A stretch of DNA of 64,000 nucleotides, taken from contig NZ_JAKEDS010000002.1 of NCBI RefSeq assembly GCF_021462415.1, positions 1,054,001 to 1,118,000 on the forward strand, in the 5' to 3' direction. Both the position numbers and the translations under genes were made by a program. Shown piece after piece: positions 39,201 through 47,944 of the stretch (its first letter is position 1; each line of letters starts with the position of its first letter). Below the pieces are notes generated by a model. That model was not told the origin of the DNA. It searched no databases and saw nothing but the letters and a program-made list of their open reading frames with translations. Source of the DNA: Rhodohalobacter sp. 614A. Its GTDB lineage: Bacteria > Bacteroidota > Rhodothermia > Balneolales > Balneolaceae.

Positions 39201-39275
39201 TTATCCTGTAAAAGCAACGATTATGATAACAATGAGTACTGCAACTTTAAATAAAACTGCTTTCCAATTTCTCAT
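39201..39275 (-). CDS. possible 24-residue membrane peptide
   Basis: ATG 39275 opens MRNWKAVLFKVAVLIVIIIV and ends AFTG at TAA 39201. A basic head and a single hydrophobic helix are the usual form of small membrane proteins. No clear ribosome binding site is seen and there is nothing to compare it with, so it may be chance. Confidence 0.25.
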   Translation of the reverse strand: MRNWKAVLFKVAVLIVIIIVAFTG

Positions 39276-39555
39276 TTAAGAACACAAAAAATTTGGTGGT
39301 TGAAAATCACGTCTGTATGTAAGTAAAAATAGCCTTAACCGCAAGTTATCCACATTATAAATTATTAACAAATATTTTTTTAGTTATTTAAAAACGGCTC
39401 AAAAATGATATTAACAGGCAGAATAATAGGGATGATCTTGAGAGGAGCAGTCTTTTTAGAAAAGTTATTCACACCCTTTAGAAAAAATTTGTATCTGCAA
39501 ACGTGAATAACTTTTCCAAAATGAGAGAAATCAATACTCAAAAGAAAGATTAAGA
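39276..39555. other. intergenic region with DnaA boxes and an AT-rich stretch
   Basis: Contains a perfect DnaA box TTATCCACA at 39346-39354, directly followed by an AT-rich stretch of ~45 bases (39354-39400), a second box TTATTCACA at 39465-39473 and an inverted near-box at 39502-39510 (TTATTCACG read on the minus strand). GAAAAGTTATTCAC (39459-39472) and GTGAATAACTTTTC (39503-39516) form a 14-bp inverted repeat. This is either a DnaA-binding region (possible replication origin) or, for the inverted repeat, a transcript-end hairpin after glmS. Confidence 0.4.
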
Positions 39556-41397
39556 CTATTCAACCGTCACGCTTTTCGCGAGATTTCGGGGTTGATCTAC
39601 ATTGCATCCCCTGTTCACAGCAATGTAATAGGACAAGAGCTGCAAGGGTATAACTGTAAGAAGTGGTGTAAAGCAATCTTTTGTTGTGGGAATTGAGATA
39701 TGAAACTCGGAGAGATCAATTACATCGGAATTTTCGTCATTCATGATAGAGATGATCCGTCCTTTTCTGGCCTTTACCTCTTCGATGTTTGAAATCATTT
39801 TTTCATTGGTATGATCGGTCGCTGCAATCACAACAACAGGCATCATTTCATCAATCAGAGCAATAGGACCATGTTTCATCTCTGCTGCGGGATATCCTTC
39901 TGCATGAATGTATGAGATCTCTTTTAGTTTGAGAGCGCCCTCAAGTGCTACAGGAAAATTATAACTACGGCCCAAGTACAGAAAGTTGGGAGCATAGGTA
40001 AACAGCCCGGCCATTTTTTGTACTGCCTCATCAATATGCTCTAAAATATATTCGACTTTGGAAGGAACTCTTGCCAATTCCTGGATAAAATCAGCAAACT
40101 CATTATTACTTAATATTCCTTTTCTTTTCCCAACGGCGAGGGCCATCATTGTCAAAACAACTACTTGGGCCGTGAATGCTTTTGTAGATGCCACCCCGAT
40201 TTCCGGGCCTGCATGGGTAAAAACTCCTGCGTCTGTTTCACGCGAAATGGTAGAACCCACCACATTGCAAATTCCAAGAACCAAAGCTCCCCGTTTTTTT
40301 GCCTCTCTGAGTGCTGCAATTGTATCGGCCGTTTCGCCACTTTGGGAAATTACAAGAAGTACATCTCCTTCTCCTATCAAGGGATCTCTGTAACGAAACT
40401 CGGATGCATATTCTACCTCAACCGGAGTTTTGGCCAAATATTCAAACAAATATTCACCAACCAATCCTGCATGCCAGCTTGTTCCACACCCCGCAATGAC
40501 AATTCGTTTTGCATTTACAAGATCGTCCATTACATCTTCAATACCACCAAGCTGAATAATGTTTTTCTCTACATTCAGCCGTCCCCTCATACAATCGGCA
40601 ATGGAGCGCGGTTGTTCAAATATTTCCTTCAACATAAAATGGGGATAGCCTGCTTTTTCAATCTCATCGATGCTGATAGCCAGTTCGTGAACTTCTTTGG
40701 TCAGCTCTACATCTTCAATCGTTTTTACACTGTAACTATCCTTTGTGATTGTTGCCATTTCCCCGTCATCCAGATAGACAACTTTATTGGTGTATTCCAC
40801 GATTGGCGATGCATCCGAGGCTATAAACATTTCGCCATCACCAATGCCCAGCAACAGTGGTGACCCTTTTCGGGCTATATAGATTTTATCAGGCTCATTC
40901 TTATTCACGATTGCCAAACCGTAGGTTCCGACAATCTGTTTCAGGGTTAGCTGAATCGCCTGTTCAAAAGTAATTCCTGTAGAAGCTGTATAGATTTCTT
41001 CGAGAAGTTGCGCGACAATTTCGGTATCTGTCTGGCTGTGAAATGTTTTCCCCCGTTCAATTAACTGTTTTTTCAGCGTGTTGTAGTTCTCAATAATTCC
41101 ATTGTGCACAACTGCAATCTCACCAGATTCGCTGAGATGCGGATGAGAGTTGACGTCATTTGGCTCGCCATGTGTAGCCCACCGGGTGTGCCCGATTCCA
41201 ATTTTTCCGGAAGTACCGAGTTCCCGGACTTTTTTTGCCAGCCTATCAACTTTTCCTTTTCCTTTATTGTATTGTAAATCTCCATTAATAAGTGCAATTC
41301 CGGCCGAATCGTAGCCCCGATATTCCAGCCTTTTCAGCCCTTTTAATAAAACTTCAGAAGCGTCTCTGTCTCCTACGTATCCTACAATCCCGCACAT
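39556..41397 (-). CDS. glmS: glutamine-fructose-6-phosphate aminotransferase
   Basis: 613 residues. Cys2 in MCGIVGYVGDRDASEVLLKG is the glutaminase nucleophile; GIGHTRWATHGEPNDVNSHP and the N-terminal domain complete the glutamine-hydrolysing half. The C-terminal isomerase half has two SIS domains (CGTSWHAGLVGEYLFE, SQSGETADTIAALREAKKRG, STKAFTAQVVVLTMMALA) and ends with PRNLAKSVTVE, the conserved tail. It makes glucosamine-6-phosphate for cell-wall precursors. It is divergent from the GlmU-like gene, whose product uses later steps of the same pathway. No glmS ribozyme-type leader could be seen in the 80-base gap. Confidence 0.98.
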   Translation of the reverse strand: MCGIVGYVGDRDASEVLLKGLKRLEYRGYDSAGIALINGDLQYNKGKGKVDRLAKKVRELGTSGKIGIGHTRWATHGEPNDVNSHPHLSESGEIAVVHNGIIENYNTLKKQLIERGKTFHSQTDTEIVAQLLEEIYTASTGITFEQAIQLTLKQIVGTYGLAIVNKNEPDKIYIARKGSPLLLGIGDGEMFIASDASPIVEYTNKVVYLDDGEMATITKDSYSVKTIEDVELTKEVHELAISIDEIEKAGYPHFMLKEIFEQPRSIADCMRGRLNVEKNIIQLGGIEDVMDDLVNAKRIVIAGCGTSWHAGLVGEYLFEYLAKTPVEVEYASEFRYRDPLIGEGDVLLVISQSGETADTIAALREAKKRGALVLGICNVVGSTISRETDAGVFTHAGPEIGVASTKAFTAQVVVLTMMALAVGKRKGILSNNEFADFIQELARVPSKVEYILEHIDEAVQKMAGLFTYAPNFLYLGRSYNFPVALEGALKLKEISYIHAEGYPAAEMKHGPIALIDEMMPVVVIAATDHTNEKMISNIEEVKARKGRIISIMNDENSDVIDLSEFHISIPTTKDCFTPLLTVIPLQLLSYYIAVNRGCNVDQPRNLAKSVTVE

Positions 41398-41477
41398 AAT
41401 GATATTTTTTAAACTATTTTATTTTATTGCCTAATTTAACACAACTTCCTTAAGGAATAAAAGAATCAATTAGTGAT

Positions 41478-42695
41478 ATGAAAACCCGTTGTTGTTTTTT
41501 CGAGGATGATTTTCTCGAGAATTTTCACCCCCTCACCTTAACCCGTCCCGTTTATGATCTTCGGGTCGGAATTCTCACTCTCGGAGATAAATGGCTTCAC
41601 GCACTCAATGTTCCCAAACAAAAGTCTGCCGGCACATTAAGAAATCACCTGAAAGGTGTTTTTGATGAATTTAAAATTTCTGATCCTTCCGATTTTGCAC
41701 TTTGGATCAACCCAAGATTCATTCCATCAGACGGCCTGACTAATGAAGTCAAAAATCTGAATGAAAATGAAGGTTTAATCTCAGACAATCAACTGGTTGC
41801 AGCGTTCATTTCGTATGAAACTCACGAGAAATGGAAACAACTGGGAATTGACCTTGACGATATAAACGCCAAAAATTTAAATCATGATAGTTTGATTACC
41901 CTGAAAAATAGTTGGGAATTGTTTCAGATTAATGGTGATCAGATTAGTAGCGACGTTGAGTTAATTCGAAACAATTTTGAGAGAAATACAAAGGATTTTC
42001 CCCACGCTGTTTTTACGAGTGAAGAGAACATTTTTATTGAAGAGGGTGCCATTATTGAACCGGGAGCTATGTTACTGGCGGACGGCGGGCCCATTTATAT
42101 TGGCAAAGGTGCACGGGTTATGGCAAATGCAGTTATCCGGGGACCGTCCGCCATTTGTGAGAAATCTGTAGTAAAGATGGGGGCAAAAATTTATGAGGAT
42201 ACTACAGTGGGTCCGGTTTGCAAAGTGGGCGGCGAAATTGCGAATACTATTTTCCATTCCTATTCCAATAAAGGACATGATGGATATGTGGGAAATTCCG
42301 TGTTTGGTCAGTGGGTTAATTTAGGTGCAGATTCCAACACATCAAACCTGAAAAATAACTACAGCAGCGTAAAAGTTGTGGACTGGAAAACTAAAAAAGA
42401 AATTGATACCGGCCAGCAATTTATCGGGACCATTATGGGAGATCACAGCAAAACGGGGATCAACGCCATGCTGAATACCGGCACATTATGCGGAGTTTGC
42501 TGTAATCTTTTTTCTGATAATTATCCGCCGAAATTTGTACCCTCCTTTAGTTGGGTAAGCGGCAACGATATTGTCCCTTACCATTTCGATAAAGCCGTTG
42601 AAGCCATGGAGCGAATGATGGAACGCCGGTCCATACAACTGACACCATCGTACCATAGAATGATGAAAGCCTTATTTCAGTCAACAAGTTTTTGA
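41478..42695 (+). CDS. GlmU-like putative sugar nucleotidyltransferase
   Basis: 405 residues. The opening CCFFEDDFLENFHPLTLTRP then VYDLRVGILTLGDKW is typical of the Bacteroidetes 'alternative GlmU' family, where the nucleotidyltransferase head is diverged and lacks the normal LxAGxGTRM loop. The second half is a left-handed beta-helix (IFIEEGAIIEPGAMLLADGG, PIYIGKGARVMANAVIRGPS) ending in acyltransferase-like sequence (GTIMGDHSKTGINAMLNTGT). It lies next to glmS, fitting UDP-N-acetylglucosamine synthesis, though activity of the head domain is unproven. Confidence 0.9.
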   Translation: MKTRCCFFEDDFLENFHPLTLTRPVYDLRVGILTLGDKWLHALNVPKQKSAGTLRNHLKGVFDEFKISDPSDFALWINPRFIPSDGLTNEVKNLNENEGLISDNQLVAAFISYETHEKWKQLGIDLDDINAKNLNHDSLITLKNSWELFQINGDQISSDVELIRNNFERNTKDFPHAVFTSEENIFIEEGAIIEPGAMLLADGGPIYIGKGARVMANAVIRGPSAICEKSVVKMGAKIYEDTTVGPVCKVGGEIANTIFHSYSNKGHDGYVGNSVFGQWVNLGADSNTSNLKNNYSSVKVVDWKTKKEIDTGQQFIGTIMGDHSKTGINAMLNTGTLCGVCCNLFSDNYPPKFVPSFSWVSGNDIVPYHFDKAVEAMERMMERRSIQLTPSYHRMMKALFQSTSF

Positions 42696-42704
42696 CAAAT
42701 TCTG

Positions 42705-42722
42705 AATGGGGGTAAGCGCTTT
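42705..42722 (+). promoter_or_regulatory. candidate LacI-type operator, copy 1
   Basis: AATGGGGGTAAGCGCTTT, with the palindromic core AAGCGCTT, is identical over 18 bases to a site at 62622-62639 (minus strand). TTTAGTATGGTC follows directly; a near copy follows the other site too. It lies about 50 bases before the DASS transporter start, within its probable promoter. Confidence 0.5.
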
Positions 42723-42772
42723 TAGTATGGTCTTTCACATATATCATCAACTATTAGAAAACCGGAGCAAGT

Positions 42773-44245
42773 TTGCAAGTAAACCTTAGTTTTTCCAGAA
42801 GTGGGCTTTACCTTGGGTTACTGTTTTTTATTGCTATTCTGATACTCCCTTCACCTGAATCTATGAGTGATGTGGCCTGGAAAACAACAGCCGTTGCCGT
42901 TTTGATGGCGACCTGGTGGATCACCGAAGCCATCCCTATTGCGGCCACCTCCCTCCTGCCAATTGTACTTCTCCCGGTTCTTGGAATTGCACCCATCAGC
43001 GATTCAACCGCTCCTTACGCAAATCCCCTGATATTTCTTTTTATGGGCGGATTTATCATTGCCATTGCTATGCAGCGGTGGGACTTGCACAAACGGATTG
43101 CCCTGCGAATCATCAATTTTGTAGGAGTAAAACCATCATCCATTATTATTGGCTTTATCATTGCTTCGGCATTTTTAAGTATGTGGGTCAGTAACACCGC
43201 CACGGCTTTGATGATGCTTCCCATTGCACTTTCTGTATTACATTTTACAGAACGCGAGGACTCCGGTGATTCATCAATCACAAATTTTGAGATTGTCCTT
43301 GTTCTTGCCATTGCCTACGCCTGCAACATCGGTGGGATTGCCACATTAATTGGAACTCCACCAAACGCACTTTTTGCCGGTTTTATGCTGGAAAATTATG
43401 AGGTTGAAGTCAGTTTTGTCCGTTGGATGAGTATCGGCGTTCCACTGATCCTGGTACTTCTCCCGTTGATGTATATCATCCTCTCTAAACTTGTCTTCCC
43501 CATAAAACTTAAAGAACTGCCCGGTGGCCGGGATGTAATTCAAGCCAAGCTCAAAGAGATAGGCAACATTACAATACCGGAAAAACGTGTTGCCATTGTT
43601 TTCACTATTACTGCTATGCTCTGGATTTTCAGGCCTTTACTCACGGGAATCCTTCCTGGTTTGTCAGATGCCGGTATAGCAATTGCAGCCGGAATTATTC
43701 TGTTTATTATTCCATCAGGCACTACTGACGAAAAGAAATTACTGGCCTGGCATAATATGAAGGAACTCCCCTGGGGAATTTTGATTCTCTTCGGAGGCGG
43801 TTTAAGTCTCGCTATGGCTATCAGCTCATCCGGGCTGGCTACCTGGATTGGTGAAAGTGTTCAAAGCCTCGAAACATTTCCCATCATTTTATTAATCTTT
43901 TCAGTCATCTTAATTGTAGTATTTCTTACTGAAATCACAAGTAACACGGCAACAACAGCTGCCTTTCTTCCCATTCTTGCATCAACCGCTATTGGGATGG
44001 GACAAAATCCCATGATGTTTATATTACCGGCTGCAATTTCGGCAAGTTGTGCATTTATGCTTCCCGTGGCTACACCTCCCAATGCTATTATTTACGGAAG
44101 CGGAAGGGTATCAATTCCACAAATGGCGAAGGCCGGTTTTTGGCTGAATATTATCATCTCCACTATCCTGACGCTGGCTGCCTATACTCTGTTTGCATAT
44201 GTATTTGGAATAGAGATTGGCGTGATTCCTGACTGGGTTCAATAA
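42773..44245 (+). CDS. DASS/SLC13-family sodium-coupled anion transporter
   Basis: 490 residues from a TTG start at 42773. About eleven to twelve hydrophobic helices with the twin motifs of the family: SNTATALMMLPIALSV plus IATLIGTPPNALFAG in the first half, TSNTATTAAFLPILAST plus MLPVATPPNAIIYGSG in the second. The SNT motifs bind Na+ and carboxylate. Members import di- and tricarboxylates (VcINDY type) or sulfate; here the substrate is not known. Its upstream region carries a motif shared with the amino-sugar locus, hinting at co-regulation. Confidence 0.93.
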   Translation: MQVNLSFSRSGLYLGLLFFIAILILPSPESMSDVAWKTTAVAVLMATWWITEAIPIAATSLLPIVLLPVLGIAPISDSTAPYANPLIFLFMGGFIIAIAMQRWDLHKRIALRIINFVGVKPSSIIIGFIIASAFLSMWVSNTATALMMLPIALSVLHFTEREDSGDSSITNFEIVLVLAIAYACNIGGIATLIGTPPNALFAGFMLENYEVEVSFVRWMSIGVPLILVLLPLMYIILSKLVFPIKLKELPGGRDVIQAKLKEIGNITIPEKRVAIVFTITAMLWIFRPLLTGILPGLSDAGIAIAAGIILFIIPSGTTDEKKLLAWHNMKELPWGILILFGGGLSLAMAISSSGLATWIGESVQSLETFPIILLIFSVILIVVFLTEITSNTATTAAFLPILASTAIGMGQNPMMFILPAAISASCAFMLPVATPPNAIIYGSGRVSIPQMAKAGFWLNIIISTILTLAAYTLFAYVFGIEIGVIPDWVQ

Positions 44246-44266
44246 CATAAATATCATTTCTTAGCT

Positions 44267-46465
44267 TTGCTCATTTATATCCTGCTCCTGCTCACTCTAC
44301 AGGTTTTTAGCACTCCCGAAAAAACTTCTGATATTTTATCCATCACAAAAATTGATACTCCAATTGTACTTGACGGCATTCCGGATGAAGAGATATGGGA
44401 GACCATTCAACCCCTTCCCGTAGTCATGTATCAGCCTGTTTTTCGGGGTGATATGACCGAGAAGTCCATCATAAAAGTGGCGTACGATAACGAGTATGTC
44501 TACGTAATGGGACAATTGTATGACTCGGAGCCGGATAAGATTACAACAAATTCACTTTACAGAGACCGATATAGCGGAGATGATACGTTCGCCATTGTGC
44601 TGGATTCTTATAATGACAGTGAAAATGCAAAATGGTTTTTCACAACCCCGGCGGGAAACAAAACCGATATGCAAATTTCAAATGACGCCGAGGGGGAAGA
44701 TTCAAATAACCGAAACTGGAATACCTTCTGGGATTCAGCTTCGACTACCACCGATGAAGGATGGTTTGTAGAAATGCGTATCCCCTTTTCAAGTCTTGGT
44801 TTTCAGGAGGTAAACAATGAAGTTATTATGGGCATGATTGTGTACCGCTACATTGCCCGAAAAGCAGAACGCCATGTTTTCCCGGCTATCCCGGCAGATT
44901 GGAACAGGGGATTTGCAAAACCATCTCAGGCTCAAAAAATCAGGCTTCAGGGAATCGACTATAAGAAACCCTATTACATAACTCCCTATGTACTGGGCGG
45001 TTTTGATCAATTAAACCAATTAAAAAGCACCGCAGATGGATACAAACGAAAAGATGATTTAACAACAGAAGCCGGCCTGGATATAAAGATTCCTGTTTCT
45101 GGCAATATGAATCTCGATATAACTGTAAATACAGATTTTGCCCAGGTTGAAGCCGATGAAGCGCAAATTAACCTTACAAGAACACCCCTCTTTTTCCCGG
45201 AGAAACGCCAGTTTTTCCAGGAAAGATCCGATATTTTTGATTTTAATCTTGGAGGTTCCAATACACTTTTTTACAGCCGGAGAATCGGGCTGGATGAAGG
45301 ACAGCAGGTTCGCATTTTGGGTGGAGCCAGGCTGGCCGGAAGAACCGGTAAATGGGATGTCGGCTTACTAAATATGCAAACCGATGCTGTTTCATCTCTT
45401 GATATTGAATCAAGAAATTTTGGTGTATTAAGAGCCAGAAGAGATCTCATCAATGAGAATTCTTACCTCGGCGGAATTGTAACAACCCGAATGGGAGTTG
45501 ACGGCTCCTACAATATCGGCACCGGTTTAGACTTTCTTTATAATTATTCAGGCGATCATTTTATTGATTTCAAAATTGCCTCAACATTTGACGACAGTTT
45601 TAATGAAGATTATTCACTCTTAGATAATAGCAACTTTCGATTATTTCTTAATAAAAGAACATCATCCGGATTCTATTATCGGTCCACGTTAAAACGAGCC
45701 GGGCCGCGATATCAGCCTGAAATGGGTTTTGAATCCCGCACCGATTATACGCTTTTTGATGCCAGGATTTTTTATGGTTATTTCAATTCAGCCGATTCTC
45801 CCCTGCGAATAGTAACTCCCGGACTTCGTTACCTGAGCACTTTTAGAAATGATGACAACTCCATAGAATCCATGCTGATTGAACACCCGTGGGAAATCAA
45901 ATTTAAGAACGAGGCCGGGATTAAGATTACCGCATCCTGGTGGTATGAAGATTTAATTGAACCTCTTTCCTTTAGCGAAAAAACGTTTGTAGAGCCGGGC
46001 AGTTATTCATTTTTTGGTGCAGAAATTGAATATGAAATGTCTGATACGAAAGCACTTCGTTCCAAATTTAAAACCAGAATTTCGAAATTCTATGATGGAG
46101 AACAGTATTCGATATCTGTTTCTCCTACCTGGAATCAGTCCCGCCACCTTGAAATCAGTGGAGATATTGAGCTCAATTACCTGAACTTTTCGAGCAGGGA
46201 TCAGTCAGAATTTCTGAACATTTACAGGTTGAGATCGCTAATCGCTCTTAATACAAAAGTTTCGCTTCAGCTCTTGAGTCAGTACAACTATTTAGCCCGT
46301 CAAATTGCAACCAATGCTCGTTTCAGATATAACTTTGCCGAGCAAAACGATCTATGGATTGTCTATAATGAGATCACAAATACAGATATTGAGAGAGCTG
46401 TCCCAACTCTTCCTACATTTGACAGCCGGGTATTTCTGATCAAATACACATATACATTTCATTGA
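44267..46465 (+). CDS. DUF5916 / CBM9-like outer-membrane protein
   Basis: 732 residues from a TTG start 22 bases after the transporter. A signal peptide (LIYILLLLTLQVFS) precedes a CBM9-like beta-sandwich (about 25-210; IDTPIVLDGIPDEEIWETI, VEMRIPFSSLGF), then a DUF5916 domain with the mark FFPEKRQFFQERSDIFDFNL and a C-terminal part of alternating residues typical of an outer-membrane beta-barrel (ending VFLIKYTYTFH). DUF5916 proteins are abundant in Bacteroidota; their role is unknown, possibly in uptake or binding of carbohydrate. Same strand as the DASS gene, possibly co-transcribed. Confidence 0.85.
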   Translation: MLIYILLLLTLQVFSTPEKTSDILSITKIDTPIVLDGIPDEEIWETIQPLPVVMYQPVFRGDMTEKSIIKVAYDNEYVYVMGQLYDSEPDKITTNSLYRDRYSGDDTFAIVLDSYNDSENAKWFFTTPAGNKTDMQISNDAEGEDSNNRNWNTFWDSASTTTDEGWFVEMRIPFSSLGFQEVNNEVIMGMIVYRYIARKAERHVFPAIPADWNRGFAKPSQAQKIRLQGIDYKKPYYITPYVLGGFDQLNQLKSTADGYKRKDDLTTEAGLDIKIPVSGNMNLDITVNTDFAQVEADEAQINLTRTPLFFPEKRQFFQERSDIFDFNLGGSNTLFYSRRIGLDEGQQVRILGGARLAGRTGKWDVGLLNMQTDAVSSLDIESRNFGVLRARRDLINENSYLGGIVTTRMGVDGSYNIGTGLDFLYNYSGDHFIDFKIASTFDDSFNEDYSLLDNSNFRLFLNKRTSSGFYYRSTLKRAGPRYQPEMGFESRTDYTLFDARIFYGYFNSADSPLRIVTPGLRYLSTFRNDDNSIESMLIEHPWEIKFKNEAGIKITASWWYEDLIEPLSFSEKTFVEPGSYSFFGAEIEYEMSDTKALRSKFKTRISKFYDGEQYSISVSPTWNQSRHLEISGDIELNYLNFSSRDQSEFLNIYRLRSLIALNTKVSLQLLSQYNYLARQIATNARFRYNFAEQNDLWIVYNEITNTDIERAVPTLPTFDSRVFLIKYTYTFH

Positions 46466-46524
46466 TAAAGCTGAGCTATCAAATTTCTCTTAACCAGTTA
46501 TTCGTTATTTACTCATTGAAGACA

Positions 46525-46556
46525 TAAAAAAAGCTCAGACCGATCAGACCTGAGCT
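46525..46556 (-). terminator. terminator for the secreted-repeat gene
   Basis: AGCTCAG (46532-46538) pairs with CTGAGCT (46550-46556). Read on the minus strand, the hairpin is followed by seven T residues, ending the transcript of the gene at 46581. It may also serve the DUF5916 gene from the other side. Confidence 0.75.
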
Positions 46557-46580
46557 ACTATGTAATAAGAAAAGGTAAAA

Positions 46581-47408
46581 CTATTGTGCTGGTTCTACAT
46601 CTGCTACAAAGAATGTTCCACCGGCACCACCTTGTCCAGTTACATTGCCCCGGACTTGTTCATCAGGAGTAAAGTAATAAAGCGGGTTACCTTTATAAGA
46701 TAGCTGTGGTCCCAGGTCATCTTCCCGAACTACAGTAGCAAAATCATTCTGGTTCAATGATGAAGGGATTATCCAATTCTCGGAAGCCTTAAACGGAGGC
46801 CAGACTCCGGCACAACCACCTGCACAGTTGCTAAGGTTTTCGCCATCGTTGATAGATCGATATAAACTAACGCCCCGATCATCTACCAGATAGACGATAG
46901 CCTCTTCACCTTCGGTTACAGATTGCCGGCCTACCAATACGGAATAGTCTGGTTTGGCTACATGGAATACACCATTTCGTCCATCACCCTGCGTTTCACC
47001 AGCGCCTTCCAGTACGCCGTCGCCTTCGGGTGAAAAATAGTATAATGGCCAGCCCTTGAATGTTATTTGCTTCTGGCCATCTTCACGAGTAATTGTACTG
47101 AAATCAGATCCGTTCAGGTCTGAGCCAAAATCGAAATCGTATAATTCACCAACCAATGGAGGCCATACATCAGCACATCCGCCATTGCAGTTACTTTCCC
47201 CGGTTACATCCCCGGCGAAAAAGTACAATGTTTGATTATCCTGATTTACCAGTATTTTTCCGAATTCGTTATAATTGCCGATTTGCACTTTCGGTTGCGG
47301 TTCATTTATGTCATCACTCTTCAGGCTATCTTCTTCACAGCCAGCTAAAAGGCCGAGTACTAAAAGAAACAGACCCAGTATTTGGAAATATTTAGTTGAA
47401 ATGGTCAT
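46581..47408 (-). CDS. lipoprotein with two 'secreted repeat' (COG4315/PF03640) units
   Basis: 275 residues from ATG 47408, giving a lipoprotein signal (TISTKYFQILGLFLLVLGLL then AGCEE); the frame is open for 28 more codons upstream but they do not fit a signal. Two tandem units, each with a 'LYFFAGDVTGESNC' or 'SLYRSINDGENLSNC' strand and a GGCADVWPP or GGCAGVWPP turn, match the secreted repeat family of unknown function. Each unit carries two paired cysteines. Similar lipoproteins appear in many soil and marine bacteria. It has its own -7 box and terminator. Confidence 0.85.
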   Translation of the reverse strand: MTISTKYFQILGLFLLVLGLLAGCEEDSLKSDDINEPQPKVQIGNYNEFGKILVNQDNQTLYFFAGDVTGESNCNGGCADVWPPLVGELYDFDFGSDLNGSDFSTITREDGQKQITFKGWPLYYFSPEGDGVLEGAGETQGDGRNGVFHVAKPDYSVLVGRQSVTEGEEAIVYLVDDRGVSLYRSINDGENLSNCAGGCAGVWPPFKASENWIIPSSLNQNDFATVVREDDLGPQLSYKGNPLYYFTPDEQVRGNVTGQGGAGGTFFVADVEPAQ

Positions 47409-47474
47409 CTTAAAAAAGTTAATAGAGTTTAGTATTTGATTGTTTAACTGTTTGTTGTTAATCATTTGAGAATG

Positions 47475-47482
47475 CAAAGATA
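47475..47482 (-). promoter_or_regulatory. -7 box of the secreted-repeat gene
   Basis: On the minus strand TATCTTTG (47482-47475) matches TAnnTTTG exactly, about 65 bases upstream of the ATG at 47408, which also supports that start. No -33 TTG lies at normal spacing. Confidence 0.4.
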
Positions 47483-47850
47483 GTTTGTTCATTCACGGTA
47501 CAGTTATCACAATTCCGGCGAATCCGGGTCTATTTCCGCCAACACAGTGTAAAAATCCGACGGAGTAGAATAATTCCGACATTGTGCAAATAAATGTCCT
47601 GTTCCTTCGGGTTTTGGAAGGGATCATTAATTATCGAAAGCTTTTATTCTGACGGACACAAAGAAGAGAGTTCTAACTTAAAGCTTGCCATACATTATCA
47701 ATGAAGAGAGATCTTATATACTCTTGAGTTCAAAAAATTCTTCATTCCAAGAAAATCTATTCTATTGCCGAATATCGAAGGACATCAACTTCTGTAATCT
47801 CTTGAGTAAAAAAATAGTGAGATGAGTCCTCAGTGAATAGAGTCAACCTC

Positions 47851-47905
47851 AAAAAAAAGCACCAGGTCTACCCGATTCTAAAAGAACCAGATAGTACCTG
47901 ATGCT
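47851..47905 (-). terminator. terminator at the end of the glycan-utilisation operon
   Basis: On the minus strand AGCATCAGGT (47905-47896) pairs with ACCTGGTGCT (47867-47858), one mismatch, and eight T residues follow. It ends the SusC...PcRGLX transcript. Confidence 0.7.
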
Positions 47906-47944
47906 GTTGTCAACCTACCTTGTTAGGGTGTTAGATGGATTATT

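Larger units (their letters stand above)
47409..47944. other. 536-base intergenic region
   Basis: Contains the promoter of the secreted-repeat gene (near 47475) and the terminator of the amino-sugar locus (47851-47905). Between them (about 47500-47850) several TCCG-bearing short stretches occur, but I see no gene or RNA that I can support. Confidence 0.4.

Noticed and set aside
40165-40863. A 232-codon open frame on the plus strand
   Set aside because: It is antisense to glmS, a certain gene, and its product is Cys/Phe/Asn-rich as expected of a chance frame.
41398-41477. glmS ribozyme upstream of glmS
   Set aside because: Only 80 bases separate glmS from the divergent gene, too few for the ribozyme, and this RNA is mainly known from Firmicutes.
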